Below are positions 1 through 5,340 of a stretch of DNA of 5,613 nt, in pieces. Source of the stretch: Clostridia bacterium. GTDB taxonomy: Bacteria > Bacillota > Clostridia > Oscillospirales > CAG-272. The notes beneath the pieces were generated by a model that searched no databases, was not told the DNA's origin, and saw only the letters and a list, made by a program, of their open reading frames with translations. A program made the translations under genes and the position numbers. Where the stretch lies: contig JAQXKW010000129.1 of NCBI GenBank assembly GCA_029010655.1, positions 1-5,613 of the forward strand. Reading direction: 5' to 3'. Each line of letters starts with the position of its first letter. The stretch's first letter is position 1.

Positions 1-235
1 ATTTAGGCAAAAGCCTAATATATGTCAGCTCGTATGCTTCGGCAATGTTTTGCTCCAACTTATAGAGTACGGATTTTGCAACGGTAAAAGGGAGACAAAA
101 ACGTACCTGGTACATTTTTTTCTCCCTGTCGCCGGACAGCGAGGCGGACGAAGAATTATCAAAAATTCTTCGTTCCTCCGAGTCCGTAGGTATGTATTTT
201 TTGAAAATATCTTGAAGTTTGCGTTCTTCCGGCAT
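1..235 (-). CDS. polC: DNA polymerase III, PolC type, N-terminal fragment
   Basis: This is the first 78 codons of a gene that runs off the low end of the window. It starts MPEERKLQDIF and the visible part ends YIRLLPK. The layout fits the N-terminal domain of Gram-positive PolC: a short 'ifkkYIP' helix, a charged linker (about residues 17-38), a strand beginning near MYQVRF, then a 'LYKLEQNIAEAYEL' helix and an 'R-[IL]-LPK' strand, which in the family leads on to 'YP'. PolC is the replicative polymerase of Firmicutes; its OB, exonuclease, PHP and polymerase domains would lie outside the window. ATG is at 235-233, one base after the ispG stop, with GGAGAAG at 251-245 inside the ispG end as a likely ribosome site, so translation is probably coupled. 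The position after ispG is the usual Firmicutes place for polC. The name rests on the N-terminal pattern plus context, because no catalytic motif is visible. Confidence 0.87.
   Translation of the reverse strand, partial: MPEERKLQDIFKKYIPTDSEERRIFDNSSSASLSGDREKKMYQVRFCLPFTVAKSVLYKLEQNIAEAYELTYIRLLPK
148..173. repeat. inverted repeat in the 5' coding part of polC
   Basis: ACGAAGAATT (148-157) and AATTCTTCGT (164-173) pair perfectly over 10 bases around the loop ATCAAA. It lies about 60 bases into polC, over codons for E-R-R-I-F-D-N-S-S. The arms share GAAGAATT with the dxr palindrome at 2995-3018. The protein length here fits the family, so it is ordinary coding sequence that can also fold. 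Confidence 0.7.
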
Positions 236-236
236 T

Positions 237-1310
237 TCAGTGTGCTTCTCCAATAAATTTTACGGTTTCGTCTATGAGAATATCTACTGCCTTATCCTCG
301 GGGAATTTTCCGAGATTTTCACCGCCCCGGAACAGCACAACACAGCCGTCCCCTCCGGCGATGCCGAAATCGGCTTCTCTCGCCTCACCGGGGCCGTTCA
401 CAGCGCATCCCATGACCGCAATGGTAATTCTTTTGCCCTTTGTGTCGATTTTTTCCGCTCTTTCACGGAAGCTGTCGGCAATGGAGATAAGGTCGATTTT
501 CGTTCTGCCGCAGGTAGGGCAGGATATAATGTTTATGTACGACTCTGAAAGTCCCAGAGAACGGAGAATTTCCTTTCCTGCGACCACTTCACGGACAGGG
601 TCGGCGGTAAGGGAAACTCTGACGGTGTCCCCTATCCCCCGGCAAAGGAGGGAGCCTATTCCCACGGCGTTTTTTATTACGCCGGAGTATTCGGTGCCCG
701 CCTCCGTCACGCCCAGATGAATGGGATAGTCGGAGCTTTCAGCCACAATTTCACATGCACGGCACATAGTCTGCACGGTGGAGGACTTTATGGAAATAAC
801 CGTGTCGGAAAAGCCGAAGTCCTGAAGCATTTCCGCCTGTGTCAGCGCACTTTCCGCCAAAGCCTCTGCTGTGGGAGAGCCGTATTTCAAAAGGAGCCTT
901 TTGTCGAGAGAGCCGCTGTTTACGCCTATTCTTATAGGCACGCCCTCGCTTTTGCAGGCCTTTGCAACCTCCTCGACCTTCCAAGCCTCTCCGATGTTTC
1001 CGGGATTAATTCTTATTTTGTCGGCGCCTTTTTTTAGGGCTGCAAGAGCAATTTTATAGTCAAAGTGAATATCCGCAACCAAGGGCACGCCGATACCGCC
1101 CCTTTTTAGATATTCAAAAACCCCTGCCGCCTCCTCGTCGGGACCCGCCATGCGGATAATGTCACAGCCTGCCTCGCACAGCCGTCTTGCCTGTGCAAGA
1201 GTGCCTTCGAAATCGTGGGCAGGGACGTTTGTCATAGACTGGACGGTTATGGGGGAGTCTCCGCCGATAAACGTATTTCCCACCTTTATTTTTTTGGAAT
1301 TTCTTCTCAT
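237..1310 (-). CDS. ispG: (E)-4-hydroxy-3-methylbut-2-enyl-diphosphate synthase (IspG/GcpE)
   Basis: IspG is the cytosolic iron-sulfur enzyme of the MEP isoprenoid pathway that reductively opens methylerythritol cyclodiphosphate to HMBPP. The 357-residue protein has the usual bacterial length: an N-terminal TIM-barrel (about residues 5-250, with VQSMTN at 23-28, VADIHFDY at 78-85 and KIRINPGNIG at 98-107) and a C-terminal [4Fe-4S] domain. Cluster ligands are visible as C264 and C267 in SCPTCGRT, C302 in VMGCAVNGPGEAREAD, and E309. GIAGGDG near 316-322 is also typical. Small departures are VPAHD after SMTN, where many homologues have a T-x-T stretch, and MAGP at 54-57, where a V is common before P. 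The ATG at 1310 overlaps the rseP stop by one base (TGATG), with GTAGGA at 1324-1319 as a good Shine-Dalgarno. It sits between rseP and polC, in the same cluster as dxr. Confidence 0.97.
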   Translation of the reverse strand: MRRNSKKIKVGNTFIGGDSPITVQSMTNVPAHDFEGTLAQARRLCEAGCDIIRMAGPDEEAAGVFEYLKRGGIGVPLVADIHFDYKIALAALKKGADKIRINPGNIGEAWKVEEVAKACKSEGVPIRIGVNSGSLDKRLLLKYGSPTAEALAESALTQAEMLQDFGFSDTVISIKSSTVQTMCRACEIVAESSDYPIHLGVTEAGTEYSGVIKNAVGIGSLLCRGIGDTVRVSLTADPVREVVAGKEILRSLGLSESYINIISCPTCGRTKIDLISIADSFRERAEKIDTKGKRITIAVMGCAVNGPGEAREADFGIAGGDGCVVLFRGGENLGKFPEDKAVDILIDETVKFIGEAH

Positions 1311-2341
1311 CAGAACAGTCCTACAATATCTTTCACGCAGATTATCGCCATAAGAAGGAGCAAAACCGCCAGTCCTGCGCCGTTTATATACGCTTCAATC
1401 TGCGGCTTTAAGGGCTTGCGGCGAACAAGCTCCACCAAAAGCAGAACTATCCTGCCGCCGTCAAGAGCGGGAAGGGGAAGAAGGTTCATAACCCCAAGGT
1501 TTATACTTATGACCGTAAGAAGCGACACAAAGCTGTACGTGCTCGTTTCCGCCGCCTCCGTCAGCGCTTCGGTAACCCCTACGGGACCTGAAACCGCTTC
1601 GACGCCGTATCTGCCGGTTATAAGGTCGTAAAGGGATTCCCATACCATACGCACCGTATAGGCGGACCGCCACAGGGTATGTTTACAGAGATTTGCGAAA
1701 TTCTTTTCCACGGAGAAAATCTGAAAATCGTTTATGCCGAAAGCAACTCCGTTTTCGGAAATCTGAGGGAACCGGACGTCCTCGATTACAATTTCTTCGC
1801 CGTCGCGGATAACGGTAAGGTCAACAGGCTCAATGCCCAGACGCATTATTTCGTAAAGAAGGTCGTCTGCAATATGCACGTTTTTTCCTGCAACCTCCGT
1901 TATTTCGTCGCCTACCGTAAGCCCCGCCTGCTGAGAAGCGGCGTTTTCCGCAAAGCCTGCAACGGTGGTGCCGCCCAGCCTTACGGAGGAGCCCACCAGA
2001 AACGCCGTAACTATAAAGCCTATAAGAAGATTTGTAGCGGCTCCGGCAACGGTGATAATAAGCCTTTGCCACACAGGCTTTTTGTTGAAGGCGTTAGGGT
2101 CGTCGGATTCCTCGTCTTCTCCTGCCATGCTTACAAAGCCGCCGATGGGAAAAGCACGCAGGGAGTATTCCGTTCCTGTTTTTTCGGATTTTTTGGAAAA
2201 CAGCCTGGGACCCATGCCGATTGAAAACTCATATATTGTTACTTTGAAAATTCTGGCGGCAATAAAGTGTCCGCCCTCGTGAACGAATATAAGCAGACCG
2301 AATGCAAGTATTGCCAGTATTACGTATAAAACAGTGGTCAA
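1310..2341 (-). CDS. rseP: RIP metalloprotease RseP/RasP (site-2 protease family)
   Basis: This is an integral-membrane zinc protease that cuts substrates within the membrane; relatives release anti-sigma factors and clear signal-peptide remnants. The 343-residue protein has a first membrane segment (about 3-20) running into the HExxH zinc motif H21-E22-G-G-H25. HEGGH replaces the more common HELGH, but the ligands are intact. FSIGMGPRLFSKK (39-51), FPIGGFVSMAGED (64-76) and a segment near 92-118 are all family hallmarks. A PDZ domain spans about 125-190. The third zinc ligand region NLLPLPALDGGR lies at 286-297 (D294), followed by a last membrane segment near 318-340. The start is TTG at 2341-2339: it gives the expected short N-terminus and has GGAAAGGA 7 bases upstream. 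It lies 24 bases after dxr and overlaps ispG by 1 base, so it is co-translated with the MEP genes. The natural substrate cannot be told from this window. Confidence 0.96.
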   Translation of the reverse strand: MTTVLYVILAILAFGLLIFVHEGGHFIAARIFKVTIYEFSIGMGPRLFSKKSEKTGTEYSLRAFPIGGFVSMAGEDEESDDPNAFNKKPVWQRLIITVAGAATNLLIGFIVTAFLVGSSVRLGGTTVAGFAENAASQQAGLTVGDEITEVAGKNVHIADDLLYEIMRLGIEPVDLTVIRDGEEIVIEDVRFPQISENGVAFGINDFQIFSVEKNFANLCKHTLWRSAYTVRMVWESLYDLITGRYGVEAVSGPVGVTEALTEAAETSTYSFVSLLTVISINLGVMNLLPLPALDGGRIVLLLVELVRRKPLKPQIEAYINGAGLAVLLLLMAIICVKDIVGLF

Positions 2342-2348
2342 AGCACTA

Positions 2349-2356
2349 TCCTTTCC
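2349..2356 (-). promoter_or_regulatory. ribosome binding site supporting the rseP TTG start
   Basis: GGAAAGGA in transcript sense, 7 bases before TTG at 2341-2339. It decides the start: no ATG lies close by in the right frame, and the TTG gives an N-terminus of normal length ahead of the HEGGH helix. The GTG three bases upstream of the TTG is out of frame and runs straight into a stop. Confidence 0.75.
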
Positions 2357-2365
2357 CGCCGAAAA

Positions 2366-3538
2366 TCAATAGAGCGTGTGAAAAATTTCTCTTGCTTCTC
2401 TTTCGGCGGCATATATTCCGTCAATTGAAGAAGCGTCCCGAACGGTAACCTTTTCAAGCACCTTCATTACGGAATCCGCTATTCCGTTAAAGGAGAGAGC
2501 ACCGCCGAGAAATGCCGAAACCGCCTCCTCGTCCGCCGCAATAAGGGACGCAGGGGCCGTTCCGCCCATATACCAAGCTTTTTCGGCACAGCTCAGCAGG
2601 GGAAACGCCGTGCGGTCCGGACGGTCAAAGGTAAGAGTGCCCAATTCGGCAAAATCCAAAGGCTCGCCGCCGAAGGGGGCTCTTTCGGGATATGTGAGCG
2701 CATAGCGCACACAGTCTCTCATATCCGGGTATGACATTTCCGCAATAACTGCGCCGTCAGTATATTCCACCATGGAGTGAATTATGCTCTGTCTGTGAAC
2801 AAGCACCTCCACCTTTTCCGGGGTAACGCCGAAAAGGCGGCACGCCTCTATAAGCTCAAAGCCCTTGTTCATAAGAGTGGCGCAGTCTACGGTAATTTTT
2901 TTTCCCATTTTCCACGTGGGGTGCGCCAAAGCCATTTGGGGCGTTACGTTTTCCAGCTCCTCTCTTGTCCTTCCGAAGAAAGGACCTCCCGAGGCTGTCA
3001 GAAGAATTCTTCTGACAGACGAGGAATCGGCGGGGGAGGAAAGCCTCGCCGCCCCCTGAGCCGTCAGGCACTGGAATATGGCGCTGTGCTCGCTGTCAAC
3101 GGGAATAAGCTCTCCGCCGGAACGTGACAGCCTTTCGTATATAAGGTGCCCTGCGGAAATTATTGCTTCTTTATTCGCCATGGCGATACGTGCGCCGGTC
3201 TCTGCGGCGGCAAGAGCGGAGGGGATCCCCGCCATTCCCGAAACGGAATGGACTATAAGGTCTGCCCCGCATTCTCTCACGGCGTCGCAAACGGCGTTTT
3301 CGCCGCCGTAAACCTTGCAGGAAAGCGTGTTCCGAAGATTTTCGGCATCTGACGAATTTGACACTGCCACCATATCCGGAGAACAGATCTTTGCTTGGCG
3401 AAGCAGCTCCTCTATATTGTTGCCCGCAGTAATCAAGGTTATCCTTATACCCAAGGCGGTCAGTGCGTCAACTGCCTGCCTGCCTACGGAGCCTGTGGCA
3501 CCCAGCACTGCGGCGGTACATTTTCTGTAATCTTTCAT
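2366..3538 (-). CDS. dxr: 1-deoxy-D-xylulose 5-phosphate reductoisomerase
   Basis: Dxr turns DXP into methylerythritol 4-phosphate using NADPH and a divalent metal; it is the committed step of the MEP pathway and the target of fosmidomycin. The 390-residue length is normal. The N-terminal Rossmann domain shows GATGSVGRQA at 13-22 and ANKEAI at 121-126. Metal ligands are D148 and E150 in PVDSEHSAIFQ, and E228 in MNKGFELIEA. Substrate and loop residues include S183 (TASGGPFFGR), H206/W209 (AHPTWKMG), N224, K225 and H254 (SIIHSMVEY). Unusual points are C219 in VDCATLMNKG, where the family normally has Ser (E. coli S222), R249 in HRQS instead of HPQS, and AEMSYPDMRDCV in place of the common AQLG-PDMR-PI. 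The ATG at 3538 has AGGA only 4 bases upstream, inside the third copy of a 13-base tandem repeat. It carries a 24-base perfect palindrome at 2995-3018. Catalytic acids are intact, so I infer an active enzyme. Confidence 0.96.
   Translation of the reverse strand: MKDYRKCTAAVLGATGSVGRQAVDALTALGIRITLITAGNNIEELLRQAKICSPDMVAVSNSSDAENLRNTLSCKVYGGENAVCDAVRECGADLIVHSVSGMAGIPSALAAAETGARIAMANKEAIISAGHLIYERLSRSGGELIPVDSEHSAIFQCLTAQGAARLSSPADSSSVRRILLTASGGPFFGRTREELENVTPQMALAHPTWKMGKKITVDCATLMNKGFELIEACRLFGVTPEKVEVLVHRQSIIHSMVEYTDGAVIAEMSYPDMRDCVRYALTYPERAPFGGEPLDFAELGTLTFDRPDRTAFPLLSCAEKAWYMGGTAPASLIAADEEAVSAFLGGALSFNGIADSVMKVLEKVTVRDASSIDGIYAAEREAREIFHTLY
2995..3018. repeat. perfect 24-base palindrome inside dxr
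   Basis: Left arm CTGTCAGAAGAA (2995-3006) is followed at once by its exact reverse complement TTCTTCTGACAG (3007-3018), with GAATTC at the centre. It encodes the V-R-R-I-L-L-T run just before the conserved ASGG motif of Dxr. As RNA it could fold as a 10-pair stem with a four-base loop; as DNA it is a symmetric candidate protein site. Confidence 0.9.
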
Positions 3539-3540
3539 TT

Positions 3541-3579
3541 TATCCTGTCAGCTTATCCCGTCAGCTTATCCCATCAGCC
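3541..3579. repeat. 13-base tandem repeat, three copies, at the cdsA/dxr junction
   Basis: Plus-strand units are TATCCTGTCAGCT (3541-3553), TATCCCGTCAGCT (3554-3566) and TATCCCATCAGCC (3567-3579). Neighbouring copies differ at one and two positions. In transcript sense the first copy encodes the last cdsA codons and, with the next base, its TAA stop; each later copy ends in another GATAA. The dxr Shine-Dalgarno (AGGA) lies in the last copy. Because 13 is not a multiple of 3, the three TAA triplets fall in three different frames. Confidence 0.85.
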
Positions 3580-4399
3580 CGAACTTCATCATGGCTTCAC
3601 AGCCGATTAAAAGCAGGGGAGCGGTTGCGATAACGCTGTCGAAACGGTCAAGCACTCCGCCGTGACCGGGGAATATGAAACCGTAGTCTTTTATGTCGTA
3701 GCGGCGCTTTATGAGAGAGAAGATAAGGTCTCCTACCTGAGCCACCGCCGATATGATAAAGCCTAAAACCGCGAACATATAAAGAGGGTAGGACTTTTCA
3801 AAAAGCCTTTCCACGCCGTAGCCGTACAAAAAGCAGACCAAGGTGCAAAAAAGAGTTCCGCATATTGACCCTTCAATGGTTTTCTTGGGGCTTACCGACG
3901 GTATGAGCTTGTGCCGTCCGAAAAGCCGTCCGCCGAAATATGCAAAGGTATCGGTTACCCAGGGTGCTAAGAATACAAGAAGAAAAACTTCCTTTCCGTG
4001 GGACACGCTTCTGGTGAGTATAATTGACACAAAGCCCGTTATTATGTATGCGCATGTGGTAAAAGCAATGCACGCCTTATCCACGGGAATTTTCCCTTCG
4101 GAGAACACTGCTGAAGCGAATATTATTGTCAGCACGCAGAAAAGGAGGGACGCATACACGGCAAAAAACAAAGAGTGCTTCTCAATGCAAAAGGTAAGAA
4201 CCACAGCGGCGACTGTCATGGCATATGTGCAAAAGGACACCACAATGTTTTTTCTGATTCCTATACAGCCCAGCATTTCGTATACTCCCAAAAGTGCCAT
4301 AACGCCAAAGGCTATCTGCAAAAGCACCGTGTCGGAATATACGAACACAACGCCCAGCAGGACAATTCCCACTATTGCGGTAATAATTCTTTTAAGCAT
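3566..4399 (-). CDS. cdsA: phosphatidate cytidylyltransferase (CDP-diglyceride synthase)
   Basis: CdsA is a multi-pass membrane enzyme that joins phosphatidic acid and CTP to give CDP-diacylglycerol, the precursor of phosphatidylglycerol and other phospholipids. The 277-residue protein starts MLKRIITAIVGIVLL, typical for the family, and is largely hydrophobic with about seven or eight possible membrane segments. The family signature is complete at residues 228-254: S228, K231-R232, K237-D238, G240, then PGHGG at 244-248 and D251-R252-F-D254, which carries the metal-binding Asp residues. SPKKTIEGSICG at 170-181 is the second conserved block. The ATG at 4399 is supported by this N-terminus, yet I see no Shine-Dalgarno in the A/T-rich 17 bases ahead of it. 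The last codons and TAA stop form the first copy of the 13-base repeat leading to dxr. It follows uppS after 84 bases, the usual Firmicutes order. Confidence 0.96.
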   Translation of the reverse strand: MLKRIITAIVGIVLLGVVFVYSDTVLLQIAFGVMALLGVYEMLGCIGIRKNIVVSFCTYAMTVAAVVLTFCIEKHSLFFAVYASLLFCVLTIIFASAVFSEGKIPVDKACIAFTTCAYIITGFVSIILTRSVSHGKEVFLLVFLAPWVTDTFAYFGGRLFGRHKLIPSVSPKKTIEGSICGTLFCTLVCFLYGYGVERLFEKSYPLYMFAVLGFIISAVAQVGDLIFSLIKRRYDIKDYGFIFPGHGGVLDRFDSVIATAPLLLIGCEAMMKFGLMG

Positions 4400-4428
4400 A
4401 ACAAATAAATTATTTTCGGCAAATGCCG
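4400..4428 (-). promoter_or_regulatory. cdsA leader: small hairpin plus A/T-rich SD-less stretch
   Basis: CGGCA/TGCCG (4428-4424 with 4421-4417) forms a five-pair hairpin. After it come 17 bases, 16 of them A or T, directly before the cdsA ATG. No Shine-Dalgarno-like purine run is present. Initiation may rely on an unstructured A/U-rich site, on coupling from upstream, or on a transcript starting at the ATG. Confidence 0.35.
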
Positions 4429-4431
4429 AGG

Positions 4432-4469
4432 AAAAAGGGGCTTGTATTCGGTTTTGACCGTCCCCTTTT
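4432..4469 (-). terminator. possible weak terminator/attenuator between uppS and cdsA
   Basis: In transcript sense the gap reads AAAAGGGG (4469-4462), 21 bases, then CCCCTTTTT (4440-4432). The eight-pair stem is perfect and its 3' side ends in five T, so the shape resembles an intrinsic terminator with an A-tract/T-tract base. A nested stem CGGT/ACCG (4460-4457 with 4452-4449) sits in the loop. Only four pairs are G-C and the loop is long, so termination would be partial at best. It starts 14 bases after the uppS stop. Confidence 0.35.
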
Positions 4470-4483
4470 GCCGTAATGTAATG

Positions 4484-5224
4484 TCAGACTCCGCCGAAGC
4501 GTCTCTGACGCTTGGAAAATTCAACGATAGCCCGCCGAAGCTCCGTTTCGTTGTAGTCGGGCCACAGGCAGTCTGTGAAATAAAGCTCCGAGTAGGCGGA
4601 CTGCCACATAAGGAAATTGGACAGTCTGTATTCCCCTCCCGTGCGGACGATAAGGTCTGGGTCTGGGGATAGCCTTGTGAAGAGATTTGCGGAAATATCG
4701 TCCTCCGTAATCTCTTTTTTGCCCTCGGCTATGAGCTTGTTTACCGTGCGGACAATTTCGTCCCGCCCGCCGTAATTCAGGGCGATGTTCAGAACGAGGG
4801 TATTGTCCTTTGTTAAATTCTCCAGATATTCGCATTTTTCACGAAGCTCGTCGCCAAGCCGCGACTTTTCGCCCAGAAATATATAGCGGATTTTATTTTT
4901 CTCGTTGTCGTCCTCGGCCTCTTTAATATATACGTCCAGAAGCCGCATAATTTCACTTATCTCTTTTTCGGGACGCTTCCAGTTTTCCGTGGAAAATGCG
5001 TATGTGGTGACGGTGGTAATGCCGTAGTCACGGCAGAGAGTCACCGTCTTTTTGAAGGTTTTCGTTCCCACACTGTGTCCGGCTTCTCTTGGAAGCGCTC
5101 TGCGGCGCGCCCATCTGCCGTTGCCGTCCATAATGAACGCAATGTGCCGAAGTCCCGACTGAGAGACTGTTCTCCTCATATCCTCAAGGGTAAGAGAGGA
5201 GACGGCGGTATCTTTTTTCGGCAT
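4484..5224 (-). CDS. uppS: isoprenyl transferase (undecaprenyl diphosphate synthase)
   Basis: UppS is a cis-prenyltransferase that extends farnesyl diphosphate with IPP to undecaprenyl diphosphate, the carrier lipid for peptidoglycan and teichoic acid units. The 246 residues fit the family. HIAFIMDGNGRWA at 27-39 holds the catalytic D33 and the diphosphate-binding G-N-G-R. Other motifs are LPREAGH (44-50), TYAFSTENWKRP (74-85, with the conserved S-x-x-N-W), LNYGGRDEI (149-157), RTGGEYRLSNFLMWQ (194-208), ELYF (213-216) and WPD (221-223). The protein ends RFGGV, as is common. The first 25 residues before the core are a short unconserved extension. The ATG at 5224 has AGAAAGG at 5239-5233, 8 bases upstream, a good ribosome site. 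It consumes the isoprenoid units made by the dxr and ispG products encoded downstream. Chain length is inferred from context; a shorter-chain cis-prenyltransferase cannot be excluded. Confidence 0.96.
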   Translation of the reverse strand: MPKKDTAVSSLTLEDMRRTVSQSGLRHIAFIMDGNGRWARRRALPREAGHSVGTKTFKKTVTLCRDYGITTVTTYAFSTENWKRPEKEISEIMRLLDVYIKEAEDDNEKNKIRYIFLGEKSRLGDELREKCEYLENLTKDNTLVLNIALNYGGRDEIVRTVNKLIAEGKKEITEDDISANLFTRLSPDPDLIVRTGGEYRLSNFLMWQSAYSELYFTDCLWPDYNETELRRAIVEFSKRQRRFGGV

Positions 5225-5286
5225 TGTAAAAACCTTTCTGAAATAATAAAATATTGCCCGCTACCCGGCGGACAAACGGGAAGTGA

Positions 5287-5327
5287 GGCGGCAGGGAGAG
5301 GGCGAAAACCGCTTTACCCCTGCCGCC
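5287..5327 (-). promoter_or_regulatory. GC-rich intercistronic stem-loop after frr
   Basis: Arms GGCGGCAGGG (5287-5296) and CCCTGCCGCC (5318-5327) are perfectly complementary over 10 pairs, nine of them G-C, around a 21-base loop. The loop itself can form a small GCG/CGC stem (5302-5304 with 5310-5312). It begins 13 bases past the frr stop in transcript direction. No run of T follows it on the transcribed side (TCACTTCCCG), so it is not a standard intrinsic terminator. It could protect the 3' end of upstream mRNA, mark a processing site, or weaken readthrough. It is the strongest fold in the 116-base frr-uppS gap. Confidence 0.5.
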
Positions 5328-5340
5328 GTACTGTGCGAAG

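Noticed and set aside
363..374. GCCGA-AA-TCGGC hairpin inside ispG
   Set aside because: Five pairs within coding sequence for the conserved FGIAGG region; expected by chance.
3221..3251. GGGGATCCCC palindrome (3221-3230) and CCATTCC/GGAATGG hairpin (3232-3238 with 3245-3251) inside dxr
   Set aside because: Palindromes of 10 bases are expected about five times in a window this long, and a seven-pair stem in coding sequence is not rare. Both lie in codons for conserved Dxr residues (HSVSGMAGIP).
3843..4457. Long open frame on the plus strand (204 codons) antisense to cdsA
   Set aside because: It lies opposite a gene with a complete CdsA signature, its product has no recognisable pattern, and the frame is a by-product of codon bias. 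The other long plus-strand frames (274-720 opposite ispG, 1679-2224 opposite rseP, 1215-1631, 2777-3127) were rejected for the same reason.
5248..5275. Possible promoter before uppS: TTGTCC (5275-5270), 16-base spacer, TATTTT (5253-5248)
   Set aside because: Only 4 of 6 matches in each box, and the start point would fall almost on the ribosome site. Too weak to annotate without 5'-end data.
5264..5280. Second small CCCG/CGGG stem before a T-rich stretch in the frr-uppS gap
   Set aside because: Only four pairs with a nine-base loop, and the T-rich part begins about ten bases after the stem, so it does not make a convincing terminator.
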